DNA of 64,000 nucleotides, from positions 2,294,001 to 2,358,000 of the forward strand of contig OY969816.1 in assembly GCA_963703385.1 (NCBI GenBank), given 5' to 3'. Positions 24,685 to 34,753 of this stretch are shown here, piece after piece. Each line of letters starts with the position of its first letter. The stretch's first letter is position 1. Under the pieces are notes generated by a model. That model had not been told where the DNA came from and searched no databases. It was given only the letters and a program-made list of their open reading frames with translations. Position numbers and translations under genes: made by a program. The DNA is from Rhodoblastus sp963703385 (lineage in GTDB: Bacteria; Pseudomonadota; Alphaproteobacteria; Rhizobiales; Beijerinckiaceae).

Positions 24685-25542
24685 ATGAAAAAGAAGATCA
24701 TTGCCTATCAGGGCGAGCCGGGAGCCAATTCGCACATCGCCTGCTCCGATGTCTATCCGGGCTGGGACACCCTGCCCTGCGCGAGTTTCGAGGAGGCTTT
24801 CGCCGCGATCTCGGAAGGGAAGGCGCAGCTTGGCATGATCCCGATCGAGAATTCGCTCGCCGGGCGGGTCGCCGACATCCATCATTTCCTGCCCAATTCC
24901 GGCCTTCACATCATCGGCGAATATTTCCTGCCGATCCATTTCCATCTGCTCGGCCTCAAGGGCGCGAAGATCGCGGATTTGCGCAGCGTCTACAGCCATG
25001 TCCACGCGCTGGGGCAATGCCGCAAGATCATCCGGAAATATAACCTGAAGGCGGTCGCCACCGGCGACACCGCGGGCTCGGCGCGCGAGGTGGCGGAATG
25101 GGGCGACAAGACCCGCGCCTCGCTCGCCCCGCTGCTCGCCGCCGAAATCTATGGGCTCGACGTGCTCGCCCGTTTCGTCGAGGACGAGGACCACAACACC
25201 ACGCGCTTCGTGATTCTTTCGCGCGAGCCGCGCGACGAGCCGCGTGGGCCGGGGCCGATGATCACCACTTTCGTCTTCCGCGTGCGCAACGTGCCTTCGG
25301 CGCTCTACAAGGCGCTGGGCGGCTTCGCCACCAATGGCGTCAACATGACGAAACTGGAAAGCTACATGGTCAATGGCGAATTCGCCGCGACCCAGTTTTT
25401 GGTCGATGTCGAGGGCGACCCGCAAGACCCCAATCTGGCGCTGGCGCTGGAGGAATTGCGGTTCTTCTCGGAGGAAGTGCGGATTCTCGGCGCCTATCCG
25501 GCCCATCCGTTCCGCGAGCAGATCGGGGCTGAGCGGGTTTAG
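24685..25542 (+). CDS. pheA: Prephenate dehydratase PheA
   Basis: Converts prephenate to phenylpyruvate in phenylalanine synthesis. A 285-residue monofunctional enzyme without chorismate mutase. The catalytic domain has IAYQGEPGANSHIA, FEEAFAAISEGKAQLGMIPI ENS-type loop, and EDEDHNTTRFVILSR with the conserved TTRF. The C-terminal ACT domain (GALYK-like SALYKALGGFATNGVNMTKL, then ESYM) should bind phenylalanine. Typical ACT domains have ESRP where this one has ESYM. ATG 24685 follows AAAGAAG. Possibly co-transcribed with kdsB across the palindromes. Confidence 0.93.
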   Translation: MKKKIIAYQGEPGANSHIACSDVYPGWDTLPCASFEEAFAAISEGKAQLGMIPIENSLAGRVADIHHFLPNSGLHIIGEYFLPIHFHLLGLKGAKIADLRSVYSHVHALGQCRKIIRKYNLKAVATGDTAGSAREVAEWGDKTRASLAPLLAAEIYGLDVLARFVEDEDHNTTRFVILSREPRDEPRGPGPMITTFVFRVRNVPSALYKALGGFATNGVNMTKLESYMVNGEFAATQFLVDVEGDPQDPNLALALEELRFFSEEVRILGAYPAHPFREQIGAERV

Positions 25543-25774
25543 CGGTTGACATCTGACCCGTGGCTCCCTTTCCGGAATGAACCGGAACAGCGGCAAGCGG
25601 AAGCGCCGGGATTTTCGCGGCAAGCACCGCTCGGCGCCGACAGCGCAAGTCCACCAACGATGACGGCGAGAGCAATTCGCGCGACCGCCGTATCGGTCGC
25701 CCTGGTGCAATCTCGCCTCTTGCGGGTCATCCACGCCGAGCCTACTTCTTCAATGCTGTTCACAGGGGGCGGGC

Positions 25775-27046
25775 ATGCCGGCGAAGCGAGCGACAATTCC
25801 CCTCTCCGATCTCCGCGGATATGTGCAGCTTTCCGTCGATGCGGCGATCGGCGTTACCAATCTGACGCAGCAAATCCACCAAAGGGTGTTGGATCGGCCG
25901 GGGCCGTTTGGCGCGACCGCCCGTGGATTGACCGGCGGGATCACCGGTCTGGTCTATCGCGGCGTGCGCGGCGGGTTGCAGATGGGCGGCGCCGGAGCCG
26001 ATTGGCTTCTGTCGAAGCTGGACGACAGAATCGCGCCGGAATCGTCGCCAAATCGCGACTTCGCGCTCGCGGCTCTGAACGGAGTCTGTGGCGATCGTCT
26101 GGTCGCGACGGCAAATCCGCTGGCGATTGCGATGCAGTTGTTCAGCGACGGGCGGTCTTTGCCGCTTGAGGAGGCCGCCATCGCGGCGGCGCTTCCCCAT
26201 GCGGGCGGACGCGTGGCGGTGCTGGCGCATGGCCTTTGCATGAGCGACCGGGCCTGGAGCCGCGCCAATCACGATCATGGCGCGGAACTCTCGCGCGCGC
26301 TGGGCTATACGCCGATCTATCTGCGCTATAACTCGGGCCTGCATATTTCGCTCAACGGCCGCGCCTTTGCCGAAACGCTCGAAACCCTGACCCGGCAGTG
26401 GCCGACGCAGATCGAAGAACTGGTCATCATCGGCCATAGCATGGGCGGACTGGTCGCGAGAAGCGCCTGCTTTTACGGCGAGGCTGCGGGACATTTTTGG
26501 CGGCGCCGTTTGAGCAGCTTGGTTTTTCTCGGAACGCCGCATCATGGCGCCCCGCTGGAACAAATTGGAGCGTGGGTCGACCATTTCATTGGCAAGATTC
26601 CCTATGCGGCGGCGTTTGGCCGGATCGGCAAGGTCCGCAGCGCCGGCGTCACCGATCTGCGTTTCGGCTCGTTGATCGATGAAGACTGGCGGGATCGCGA
26701 TCGCTTCGAACTTTCCGGCGACTGCCGCCGTCCAATCCCCTTGCCGGAGGGCGTAGCCTGTTTCACCATCGCCGCGACCAAGGCGGCCGCGGCGAACAGG
26801 CTCCATGACAGCCTGGTTGGCGACGGGCTCGTGCCCGTGGCGAGCGCGTTTGGCGAGCACCCTGATCCCGCGCGCAGGCTGGCGTTCGACCCGGACCGGC
26901 AATGGATCGGCAGGGGAATGAACCATTTCGGTTTGCTGAGCAGTCTCGAAGTCTCCGACCAGATCATGCGCTGGCTTCGGCTTGAGCGGCGCTCTTGCGC
27001 TCAGGGAACATGCCTGCCCCCGTCTCAGGTCATTCCCGCCGTATGA
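25775..27046 (+). CDS. Alpha/beta-hydrolase (lipase/PGAP1-like)
   Basis: A 423-residue protein with an alpha/beta-hydrolase core: AVLAHGLCMSDRAW (oxyanion region), LVIIGHSMGGLVARSA (nucleophile Ser), VFLGTPHHGAPLEQIG, and DGLVPVAS with the likely acid residue; a His near GMNHFGLLS would complete the triad. The first 140 residues contain a glycine-rich region (GLTGGITGLVYRGVRGGLQMGG) that may be amphipathic and membrane-associating. No signal peptide is seen. Upstream lies TTGACA at 25547, a possible -35 box. Substrate unknown; a lipid or ester is most likely. Confidence 0.85.
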   Translation: MPAKRATIPLSDLRGYVQLSVDAAIGVTNLTQQIHQRVLDRPGPFGATARGLTGGITGLVYRGVRGGLQMGGAGADWLLSKLDDRIAPESSPNRDFALAALNGVCGDRLVATANPLAIAMQLFSDGRSLPLEEAAIAAALPHAGGRVAVLAHGLCMSDRAWSRANHDHGAELSRALGYTPIYLRYNSGLHISLNGRAFAETLETLTRQWPTQIEELVIIGHSMGGLVARSACFYGEAAGHFWRRRLSSLVFLGTPHHGAPLEQIGAWVDHFIGKIPYAAAFGRIGKVRSAGVTDLRFGSLIDEDWRDRDRFELSGDCRRPIPLPEGVACFTIAATKAAAANRLHDSLVGDGLVPVASAFGEHPDPARRLAFDPDRQWIGRGMNHFGLLSSLEVSDQIMRWLRLERRSCAQGTCLPPSQVIPAV

Positions 27047-27190
27047 TCCGGCATAAATCGCGCAAGACGGCGGCGTCGGGACCATCCCCCGGAATCGCGG
27101 CGGGGCCGGCGTGCTGCTCGAAGAAGCGGTCGGAATGCGGGTTCGCCGTCGTCAATGATTGATCGACCGAATGAAGGTAAGGGCTGCGAT

Positions 27191-27304
27191 ATGCATGAGT
27201 TCAAAATCAAAGTCGGGCGCATCGAGGCGGTGACGCCAAACACAACAGGAGACCAAGTTTGTGTGACCTTTGAAGTCGAGCGCGGTCCTGCCTCACATTC
27301 CTGA
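27191..27304 (+). CDS. Possible 37-residue protein
   Basis: ATG 27191 follows AAGGTAAGGG at reasonable spacing, and the frame reads MHEFKIKVGRIEAV, then TGDQVCVTFEVERG, an alternating beta-like pattern unlike random translation. It stops at 27302-27304, overlapping the end of convergent queC by 12 bases. It may be an intact small protein or the start of a longer gene cut by queC. No family recognised. Confidence 0.35.
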   Translation: MHEFKIKVGRIEAVTPNTTGDQVCVTFEVERGPASHS

Positions 27305-27985
27305 CGTTTTCCATTTATCGAAACCTTCCGCGCGCAATCGGCAGGCCGGGCATTCGCCGCAGCCATAGCCCCAGGCGTGGCGTGCGCCGCGTTCGCCGAG
27401 ATAGCAGGTGGCGCTGTGCTCGACGATCGCCTCGACCAGCGCCTCGCCGCCAAGTTCTCGCGCCAAGGCCCAGGTCTGCGCCTTGTCGAGCCACATCAGC
27501 GGCGTCTCCAGCACGAAGCGGCTCTCCATGCCGATATTGAGCGCGACCTGCATCGCCTTGATCGCGTCGTCGCGGCAATCGGGATAGCCGGAAAAATCGG
27601 TCTCGCACATGCCGCCGACGATGTGTTTCAGGCCGCGCCTGTAAGCCAGCGCCGCCGCGAAGGTCAGAAAGATCAGGTTGCGCCCCGGCACGAAAGTGTT
27701 GGGCAGGTTTTTATCGCCCATTTCGAACGCTTTCTCGGAGGTGAGCGCAGTGTCGGAGATCGCGCCCAGCGCCGAAAGCTCCAGCACATGGTCCGGCCCG
27801 AGTTTTTGGGCCCATTCCGGCTTCAACCCGGCCAGCGCCGCGCGCAAAACCGCGCGCTGGCCGAGTTCGATGCGATGGCGCTGGCCATAGTCGAAGCCGA
27901 TCGTTTCGACCCGTTCGAAACGCTCCAGAGCCCAGGCGAGACAAGTCGTCGAATCCTGCCCGCCGGAAAACAGAACGAGCGCCAT
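27293..27985 (-). CDS. queC: 7-cyano-7-deazaguanine synthase QueC
   Basis: Makes preQ0 from carboxy-deazaguanine in queuosine biosynthesis. The 230-residue protein starts with the PP-loop ATPase motif VLFSGGQDSTTCLAWAL, has FDYGQRHRIEL, FVPGRNLIFLTFAAALAYR and GGMCETDFSGYPDCRD, and ends with the zinc-binding cysteines of CYLGERGARHAWGYGCGECP and ACRLRAEGF. No queD, queE or queF gene is adjacent and no preQ1 riboswitch is seen in the 140 bp upstream, which hold only short direct repeats of TCTTGCGGA. Confidence 0.94.
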   Translation of the reverse strand: MALVLFSGGQDSTTCLAWALERFERVETIGFDYGQRHRIELGQRAVLRAALAGLKPEWAQKLGPDHVLELSALGAISDTALTSEKAFEMGDKNLPNTFVPGRNLIFLTFAAALAYRRGLKHIVGGMCETDFSGYPDCRDDAIKAMQVALNIGMESRFVLETPLMWLDKAQTWALARELGGEALVEAIVEHSATCYLGERGARHAWGYGCGECPACRLRAEGFDKWKTSGM

Positions 27986-28123
27986 GCTTCAACTCCGGAA
28001 AAGTCTTGCGGACAGGTCTTGCGGAAAGCTCTTGCCTACACCGGTCGAGCGGACTTTGCCAATCTCGGCGAAAATCAGAATTCCGGCGCCCATCCGCGGT
28101 CATGCGGAATTCGGTTCCGTTGC

Positions 28124-30852
28124 TCAGTCCGGATCGGCGTCGGGGTCCGTCCCGGCCTCGGTCGGGGGGCCGGTCAGGTCCAGCGTGACCTTCTTGACGC
28201 CGGGCTCGGCCGGGTCGTCCTCGATGTGGAACCCGAGCGCCTGGTTCATCGACAGCATGGTCTGGTTCTCGCTCAGCACCTGGCCCTCGACGAGTTTCAC
28301 GCCCTCCGCGCGCGCGAATTCGATCATATATTTCATCAGCTTCCAGCCAAGGCCCTGGCCCTTGAGGTCGGAGCGCAGCAGAATCGCATATTCCCCGTGC
28401 TCGTGGTCGACGTCGAGCATCAGCCGCACCACGCCGAGCATCAGGCCAGTCTCCTCTTCCACCGCCACGCAGACGAAGGAGCGCGAATAGTCGATCTGGA
28501 TCAGGCGGGCGATGAAGGCGTGGGAGAATTCCTTCACCGGGGCAAAAAAGCGCAGACGAATGTCTTCGGGCGAGACGTGGGAGAAGAAGACCTTGTACAT
28601 TTCCTCGTCTTCCGGGCGCACCGGACGCAATTGCACCGCCGTTCCGTTTTTCAACTCGATGCGGCGCTCCTGCGCCTTGGGATAGGGCGCGATGGCGAAG
28701 CGCGGATTGCAGCCGGCGAGCGTGCGCCCCTCCGCCGGGGCGACCGAGGCGCGCGCGTCGACCACCACCACGCCGTCCGAATCGGCGAGCACCGGATTGA
28801 ACTCCAGTTCGCGGATTTCCGGAATGTCGGCAGAAAGCTGGGACAATTTTACCAGAAGCAGGGCGACCGCGTCGATGTCCGCGGCCGGAATGTCGCGATA
28901 ATCGCGCAAGGCCCGCACCACGCGGGTCTGTTCGATCAGGCCCCGCGCCAGCGACAGGTCGAGCGGGGGCAAGGCGAGCGCCTTGTCGTTGATGACCTCG
29001 ACCGCCTTGCCGCCGCGCCCGAACACGATCACCGGGCCGAAGGTCGGGTCGTCGGTGAGGCCCATCACCAGCTCGCGGGCGTTGGGCCGACGCACCATCG
29101 GGTGAATGGTCACGCCATTGACGTGGGCGTGCGGCGCTTCCGCTCCGACGCGCTCCAGCATTTTTTGGGTCGCCTCCACCACCTGCTCGACCGTGCGCAG
29201 ATCGAGCGCGACCCCGCCGAGGTCGGACTTGTGGACGATGTCGCGCGACATGATCTTCACGACGCAGCCGCCGAAGCGCCCGATCACCAGCCGCGCCACC
29301 TCCGCCGCCTCTTCCGGCGTGCGGGCGAGGCGGGCGGGCGCGATCGGAATGTCATAGGCCTCGAGAAGTGCGCTGATTTCGACCGGCGCGAGCCATCTCT
29401 CGCCGCGCGCGATCGCCTGCTGGACCACGGCGCGCGCTTTCGACACATTGGGCGCGAAATCCACCGGGAGCGATGGCGGCGCCACCATCAGCGCCTCGCG
29501 CGCCTGGCGCCATTTCACCATATGCATGAAGCCGGCGACGGCGCCGCGCTCGTAATGGGGAACGCGCGCTTCTTCAAAAATGTGGTCGATGGCTGGGTCC
29601 GCGCCATACCAGACGACGAAAACCGGCTTGGGGTTGATCGCGGCGCGGCGGTGCTTCTTCACCGCCTCGACCGTCGCCTTGGCGATTTCCTGGCTGTCGG
29701 CGAGCAGGGTCGGCGCGTGAATGACCAGCGCCGCGTCATTCGCCCTGTCCTGCAAGACGAGCGCAAGCGCCTGGCCGTAATCGCCGGGGGAAGCGTCGGC
29801 AGCGAGTTCGATCGGCTCGGCGCCGCTCCAGCGTTCCGGCGCCAAGCGCTTCAGCGCATCGCGGGTCGCGGGCGTGATGTCGGCGAGCTTGCCGCCGAGG
29901 TCGAGCAATTGGTCGATGGCGAGAAAGCCGACGCCGCGGCCATCGGCGACGACCGCGAGCCTTTCGCCGTTGAAGGGCTTGATGCGCCCGAGCGCCTCCG
30001 CCGCGTCGAACAGGGCGTCGATGGTGGGAACGCGCAGCAGCCCGGCGCGGCGGAAGGCGGCGTCGTAGACATTGTCGGTGGTGGCGAGATTGCCGGCGTG
30101 GGTGCCGGTGCGGCGCGCCGCCTCGTGGCGCCCGAGCGCACGACGATCACCGGCTTGACGCGCGAGGCGGCGCGGGCCGCCGACATGAAACCCTTGGCGT
30201 CCTCGAGACGTTCGACATAGAGCATGATCGCGCGGGTCATCGGATCGAGCGCGAAGAAATCGAGCAGGTCGTCGATATCGACATCCGCCATCTCGCCCAG
30301 CGCGGCCAGGCCGGAAAAGCCGACCTGCCGGGAATGCCCCCAGGCGACGATGGCGCCCATGACCGCCGCCGATTGCGAAATGACCGCGAGGTCGCCGACG
30401 CGGACCGGTTGCGCCAGAAGGCTGGCGTTGAGTTTCACGCGCGGGGCGATGACGCCATGGCAGTTGGGGCCAAAAATGCGGATGCTTCCGCGTCGGGCGA
30501 TGGCGCGCAGACGCTCGAACAGGGAATCGGCCCCCGGCTTGAGGTCGTCGGTCATGACGATGGCGGCCGGGATCGAAAGATCGGCCGCCTCCTGGACGAT
30601 GGCCTCGACCTTCTCGCTGGGCGCGACCACGATGGCGAGGTCCGGCGGCTCGGGAAGGTCGCGCAAGCTCTTGAAACAGCGCCGGCCCGCGATCTCCTCG
30701 TGGCGCGGATTGACGACATGCAGCACGCCGGCAAAGCCAGCCGAGACGAGATTGTCGAGCACCGCCTGTCCGGCCGAGCCGGCGCGATCCGACGCGCCGA
30801 CCAGCGCGAGCGACTTGGGGTTGAAGGCGCGGTCGAGTTGACGGGTGCTCAT
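28124..30852 (-). pseudogene. Pat-type acyl-CoA synthetase/GNAT acetyltransferase with one-base frameshift
   Basis: The complete protein would have about 909 residues: CoA-binding domain (FNPKSLALVGASDRAGSAG), succinyl-CoA-ligase-like domain, ATP-grasp domain (EAYDIPIAPARLARTPEEAA, FGGCVVKIMSRDIVHKSDLGG) and a C-terminal GNAT domain (LRPVRPEDEEMYKVFF, LLRSDLKGQGLGWKLMKYMI). This is the layout of protein-lysine acetyltransferase Pat. ATG 30852 starts one frame, which runs through VKPVIVVRSG. Near 30137 it shifts: adding one C in TCGGGCGCCAC restores RSGRHEAARRTGTHAGNLA, and homology then continues to the end. Pat enzymes typically acetylate acetyl-CoA synthetase. Either sequencing error or recent inactivation. 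Confidence 0.85.
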
Positions 30853-31086
30853 GCGAAGTCTCCCCGGGGCATTTCATGGGCGCGAACAGAGCCGCTTTCC
30901 CACCATGAACCGATAATCACTTGCGCGCGGGCGTCGAGACGGATTTAAGTCGCATGCGCGCCAGACGGCGACGGTCGTTTCGCCTCGCGTCACGATTTGG
31001 ACGCATGGCGCGGGCCCGGGGTTTCGCGTAGCTTCTGGCGAGAATTGCCGAGCACTCTCGCCCAGGCCTGGTCATGAGGAGGATCC

Positions 31087-31476
31087 ATGCGCTTTTACGA
31101 TCGTCGCGCGCTCGCAGGCGCCATTGTGGCGATGACGGCGCTGGCGTCGGCGGCGGCGGCGGCGTCCCAGGAAGCCGAGGGCGTGTGGATGCGCGAGGAC
31201 GGCGCCTCCAAGATCCGGATCGCGCCCTGCGGCGACGCCTTGTGCGGCGACGTGATCTGGCTCAGGAACCCTCGGTCCAGGGCCCATCTCGGCGACAAAG
31301 TGTTTTTCGACATGGTGCGCTCCGACCAGAACAGCTGGAAGGGCCACGCCTTCAACCCCGACGACGGCAAGACCTATAGCGGCCGGATGGTGGTTTCGGG
31401 CAAGAAGCTGCGCACCAGCGGCTGCGTGTTCGGCGGCCTGATCTGCAAGACCATGTATTGGGTGCGCTCGAACTGA
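31087..31476 (+). CDS. Exported DUF2147 protein
   Basis: A 129-residue exported protein. A signal peptide covers the first 26 residues (basic start RFYDRR, hydrophobic core, cleavage near AAAAS). The mature part has EGVWMREDGASKIRIAPCGD and LCGDVIWL, then GRMVVSGKKLRTSGCVFGGL and a terminal CKTMYWVR, the DUF2147 pattern with two conserved cysteine pairs. The SD GAGGAGG precedes the ATG. Function unknown; these are small beta-rich periplasmic proteins in many Hyphomicrobiales. Confidence 0.88.
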   Translation: MRFYDRRALAGAIVAMTALASAAAAASQEAEGVWMREDGASKIRIAPCGDALCGDVIWLRNPRSRAHLGDKVFFDMVRSDQNSWKGHAFNPDDGKTYSGRMVVSGKKLRTSGCVFGGLICKTMYWVRSN

Positions 31477-31528
31477 TGGCGACGGTCGCGGCGCCGCCCC
31501 AAGGCGAAGCCGCAATTCAACTCCCGCC

Positions 31529-33547
31529 TCACCAGGTGTGGGTCAGGCCGGCATAAACGGAGACGCCGGGCGTGCCGTAATTATAGACGGTCTCATATCG
31601 CGTGTTGGTGAGGTTCTCCCCCCGGATATAGGCCGTGTACTGGTCGTTGATCCTGTAATTGGCCAGCAAATCGAGCCGGGCGTAGCCGGAGAGCGTCACT
31701 CTGCCGCCGGTCATGAAATTGGTGTCGTAAGCCGGACCGACCAGCAGCAGGCGCGGCTTGATTTCAAGCTTGTCGATTCCGGTGAAATCGAGATCGATGG
31801 CGCCGGAATTCATCGGCGCGCGCAAAAGCTGTTGGTCGGTCTCCAGATCGACCGCCTCGACATTGGCGTAGCTCACCCGTCCGGTCAGGATCCCGGGAAT
31901 GATTGTCGCATTGCCGGAAACTTCGACGCCCTTGGTCTCGGCCTTGCCGACATTGTAATAGCAGCCGCCGAGAGCCGCCTGAGCCACGGTGCAGGATGAA
32001 ACCGTGGCGAACTGGATCAGGTTGGTGAATTTCGTGTCGAACAGGGCCGTCGACAACGTCGCGCGGTCGCCCATGATCTGCTGGTCGAAGCCGATTTCGC
32101 CGCCGACGCTTTGCTCCGGCAGCAGATTCGCGTCGCCATACTGGCTATAGCGCTGGTAGAGCGTCGGGGCCTTGGCGCCATTGCCGAACGTGGCGCGCAA
32201 TTTGGTCCCGGTTTCGTCGATGTGATAGGCGAGCGTCACGCGCCCGGTGACGAAGGTCGAGCCGTCCTCGATGGCGTCGACCCGGCCGCCGAAGGTCGCT
32301 TCCAGCCGGGGCAGAATTTTCGCGCGATATTCGACATAGGCCGAATTGGTGGTCTGGCTGGCGCTGACCGGTACGAACGAGCCGTCGTTGGGGTTGGGAT
32401 TTTGCGAATTGCTCGCCTCCTCCTGCTCGTTGCGCAAGCCGAAGATCAACAAGCCATATTGGTTGAGCGACAGATCGCCCTGATATTCGCCCCCCCAGCG
32501 CACGCCGTGATAGGTCGTGGTGCAGGTGAAGGAAACGTATAAGGCGTTATAGCACGCTTCAGTCTCCGACACCTGGTTCAGGGTGGTGTTCTCGAACAAG
32601 GTCAAATGGTTTTTCAGCGCGCCGTCGAAGGCCGCGAAATTGTAACGCAGATATTCCGAGCCCACCCAGGCGACCGAATGATTTTCCGGCGAGAACACGT
32701 CGGCCGCGACGAAGGCGTAAGGGTTGTCGAAGCGCGTCCCATTGCCGAAGACCGAGAAGCCGAAATCGATGCTGGCGGTCTGCGACAGTTTGTAGGAGAA
32801 AGTTCCGCTCGCGCCGCCCTTGGTGTTGGGGTCGCCCCACGGCAAGGGCGGCAGGGGCGTCACCCCGTCGCCGATCGTCAGCGGGCGGTTGATGCGATAG
32901 CCATATTGCGGAAAGCCGTCCGTGTACATGGCGTTGACGCCGAGCGAATAGGTCCAGCGGTCGTCGCCGCCGGAGATCGAGGCCCGGCCGGAAATCGTGC
33001 CGTAGCTGCCGCCTTCGACCGAAACCGAACGCTGCGGCTCGCCGGACGTTCCTTTCTTGGTGATGATGTTGATGACGCCGGCCATGGCGTCCGAGCCGTA
33101 AAGAGCGGTCTGCGGCCCGCGCAGGACCTCGATCCGGTCGATATTGGCGGCGGTGAGATTGCCGAAGTCGAGCGAGCCGTCGGTGGCGGAGGCGTTGCCG
33201 ACGCGCTGGCCGTCGATCAGCACCAGAACCGCGCCTGGATCGGCGCCGCGGATGCGCACCGTGGTCACCGAGCCGGGGCCGCCGTTCGGCGTGACTTCGA
33301 CGCCGGCGACCTCGCGCAAGGTTTCGGTGATGCCCTGCGTCCCATATTGCGCGATCCGCGAGCCGGGAATCACCGTGATCGAGGAGCCGGTCTCGCTGAT
33401 CGGTTCGGCGACGCGGTCCGCCGTCACCACCATGTCGGGCAAAGGCGCCGCATCGTCGGCCCAGGCCAGCGTGGGGAGCGCCGTCGCGGCGACAAGGGCG
33501 GCGAGAAGTGAAAAACGCCGCGCGCGCGGCCTTGCGATGATCGTCAT
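31529..33547 (-). CDS. btuB: TonB-dependent vitamin B12 receptor (BtuB type)
   Basis: A 672-residue outer-membrane receptor. The signal peptide ends near LAWA. The TonB box region is DMVVTADRV; the plug domain has ITETLREVAGVEVTPNGGPG, VTTVRIRGADPGAVLVLIDG and IEVLRGPQTALYGSDAMAGV. The C-terminal barrel ends VYAGLTHTW with the final aromatic residue needed for assembly. The substrate call rests on the cobalamin riboswitch in its leader and on its BtuB-like plug. No btuCDF genes are adjacent. It could feed B12-dependent enzymes such as EutBC at 14-16 kb. Confidence 0.9.
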   Translation of the reverse strand: MTIIARPRARRFSLLAALVAATALPTLAWADDAAPLPDMVVTADRVAEPISETGSSITVIPGSRIAQYGTQGITETLREVAGVEVTPNGGPGSVTTVRIRGADPGAVLVLIDGQRVGNASATDGSLDFGNLTAANIDRIEVLRGPQTALYGSDAMAGVINIITKKGTSGEPQRSVSVEGGSYGTISGRASISGGDDRWTYSLGVNAMYTDGFPQYGYRINRPLTIGDGVTPLPPLPWGDPNTKGGASGTFSYKLSQTASIDFGFSVFGNGTRFDNPYAFVAADVFSPENHSVAWVGSEYLRYNFAAFDGALKNHLTLFENTTLNQVSETEACYNALYVSFTCTTTYHGVRWGGEYQGDLSLNQYGLLIFGLRNEQEEASNSQNPNPNDGSFVPVSASQTTNSAYVEYRAKILPRLEATFGGRVDAIEDGSTFVTGRVTLAYHIDETGTKLRATFGNGAKAPTLYQRYSQYGDANLLPEQSVGGEIGFDQQIMGDRATLSTALFDTKFTNLIQFATVSSCTVAQAALGGCYYNVGKAETKGVEVSGNATIIPGILTGRVSYANVEAVDLETDQQLLRAPMNSGAIDLDFTGIDKLEIKPRLLLVGPAYDTNFMTGGRVTLSGYARLDLLANYRINDQYTAYIRGENLTNTRYETVYNYGTPGVSVYAGLTHTW

Positions 33548-33587
33548 CTGTCCTCCGGCCGTCCCGCCGACGGCGTTCGAGTTGAGC

Positions 33588-33775
33588 GGTCACCGGCCGG
33601 TCTCCTGGCTCGCGGGTCGTCGCCCTTGCGCTCCTTCCCGGGGATTTCCCCAGTGGATCAATGCGCAAAGGCTCGCCGCTTACAGTTGCGGGGGCAGCTG
33701 CGGCATGGGAGTTTCCTCCGCACCGCATTCCCGTTGCATCCGGGCCGAACCCGGAATGCGCCGATGACGGGGCCT
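33588..33775 (-). ncRNA. Cobalamin riboswitch
   Basis: On the minus strand the leader contains, in order, GGATGCAACGGGAATGCGGT, CTGCCCCCGCAACTGTAAGC, GGCGAGCC, CCACTGGGG, CCGGGAAGG and the B12 box GCGAGCCAGGAGACC, all hallmarks of the class. It ends about 40 bp before the receptor ATG, so it probably acts on translation initiation or on transcription into the gene. Confidence 0.95.
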
Positions 33776-34119
33776 TCCTTAGGTCTTATTAACAACCGCC
33801 GCAAGCGCGAATCTGGCGCGCTTCGCCAGCGGCTTGCTCCAACTCAGCTAAACCACCGCCCGGGACACGATCCGCCCCAGGGCCGGAATACGCGCAAAGG
33901 GCTGGATTGCCGCCACAAAACAGGCGCCAAATCGGATTGTTGGCGCCGCCGACGATTTGATATGCAAGCCCCTGACCCCGCGAGGCGCAACAAACATCAG
34001 GGCCGCCGTGATTTTACGGCGGCCCTTTCCTGTCTGTCGGTGGCGGTCTCGTCTCGGTGACAGCCGCGAAGGCGACGCTTGCATCTCGATCGTGCTGCGT
34101 CGACGCTCAATCGATATCG
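33776..34119. other. Intergenic space upstream of the cobalamin riboswitch
   Basis: No gene seen. It should hold the promoter of the riboswitch transcript and the 3' end of the small exported-protein gene at 34120. A strong hairpin lies at 34000-34030. Confidence 0.4.
34000..34030 (+). terminator. Strong hairpin with short T run
   Basis: GGGCCGCCGT pairs perfectly with ACGGCGGCCC around GATTTT, followed by TTTCCT on the plus strand. It stands about 90 bp beyond the stop of the minus-strand gene at 34120, so it could act in either direction, but the T run favours the plus strand, where no obvious gene ends here. Confidence 0.55.
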
Positions 34120-34458
34120 CTATTCGCAGACCAAGACCCGACGCCAATGGTGATGGATGACGGCGTGGGTGGGGTGGCACATCCGACCGCCATAGGCGAC
34201 CGATGCGGACGGATAGCCGTCCGTCCAGGCCACCGGCCCATAGAGCGGCTGGTCATCGCTGTTCACGCCGGCCATGTAGCCGGAGTATTGCGGGTTTGCC
34301 GAAGCCGAGCCCACGACCGCCCCGGTTAACAGGGCGCCGCCCATGGCCACCGCCGCGACCGCCGGAGCGACGAAAAACGCGTGCGCTTTCGGCGCGGTCG
34401 CCGTGACGACGCTAAACGCCGTAACCGCCGCTATCGAAGTCAACAGCATCCGTTTCAT
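34120..34458 (-). CDS. Small exported protein, unknown function
   Basis: A 112-residue protein with a clear signal peptide (MKRMLLTSIAAVTAF...APKAHA). A second hydrophobic stretch follows at once (FFVAPAVAAVAMGGALLTGAVVG), so it may stay membrane-anchored. The C-terminal part is rich in Tyr, Gly, Pro and His and ends HPTHAVIHHHWRRVLVCE. Proteins like this are common and uncharacterised in Hyphomicrobiales. An AT-rich region upstream probably holds its promoter. Confidence 0.75.
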   Translation of the reverse strand: MKRMLLTSIAAVTAFSVVTATAPKAHAFFVAPAVAAVAMGGALLTGAVVGSASANPQYSGYMAGVNSDDQPLYGPVAWTDGYPSASVAYGGRMCHPTHAVIHHHWRRVLVCE

Positions 34459-34559
34459 GGCGTACTCCTATCCTGTTGACAATAGTCGAAGCGCCATAAG
34501 GTGCCGCGACCATCGTAAGCGATAGGTTATTTTGGGATCGTGAAGGCAAATTTCAAGGA

Positions 34560-34690
34560 TGCGTCGCCTATTCTCTCGCAAATTTTTAACAACAGATCGC
34601 AAAAATAAGAGTATAATAAGATACAATGCGCGATAATAGCTATAACAAAACGAATTAAGTGAATGATATACATTATACATTATGGCGAAT
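34560..34690. other. AT-rich intergenic patch
   Basis: About 130 bp of clearly AT-rich sequence in a GC-rich chromosome, with runs such as AAATTTTTAACAACAG, AAAAATAAGAGTATAATAAG and ATGATATACATTATACATTA. The last is a near-perfect direct repeat of ATATACATT/TATACATT. No gene. It may be a promoter/nucleoid-protein region for the gene at 34120, or foreign DNA. Confidence 0.5.
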
Positions 34691-34753
34691 GCTCAATGCC
34701 GAGCCCCATGCGTCATCGCTCCTGTGGCGGCCATGCGATCCATCCGTCGCAAG

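Noticed and set aside
25546..26169. Plus-strand frame overlapping the lipase start
   Set aside because: Out of frame with the well-supported hydrolase and of low-complexity composition.
27377..30220. Very long plus-strand open frame opposite queC and pat
   Set aside because: Both genes beneath it are clear on the minus strand; the plus translation has shadow-like composition.
33780..33850. tRNA-like D-arm on the minus strand (GGTTTAGCTGAGTTGGAGC)
   Set aside because: No matching acceptor stem, anticodon arm or T loop follows, so it is a chance resemblance.
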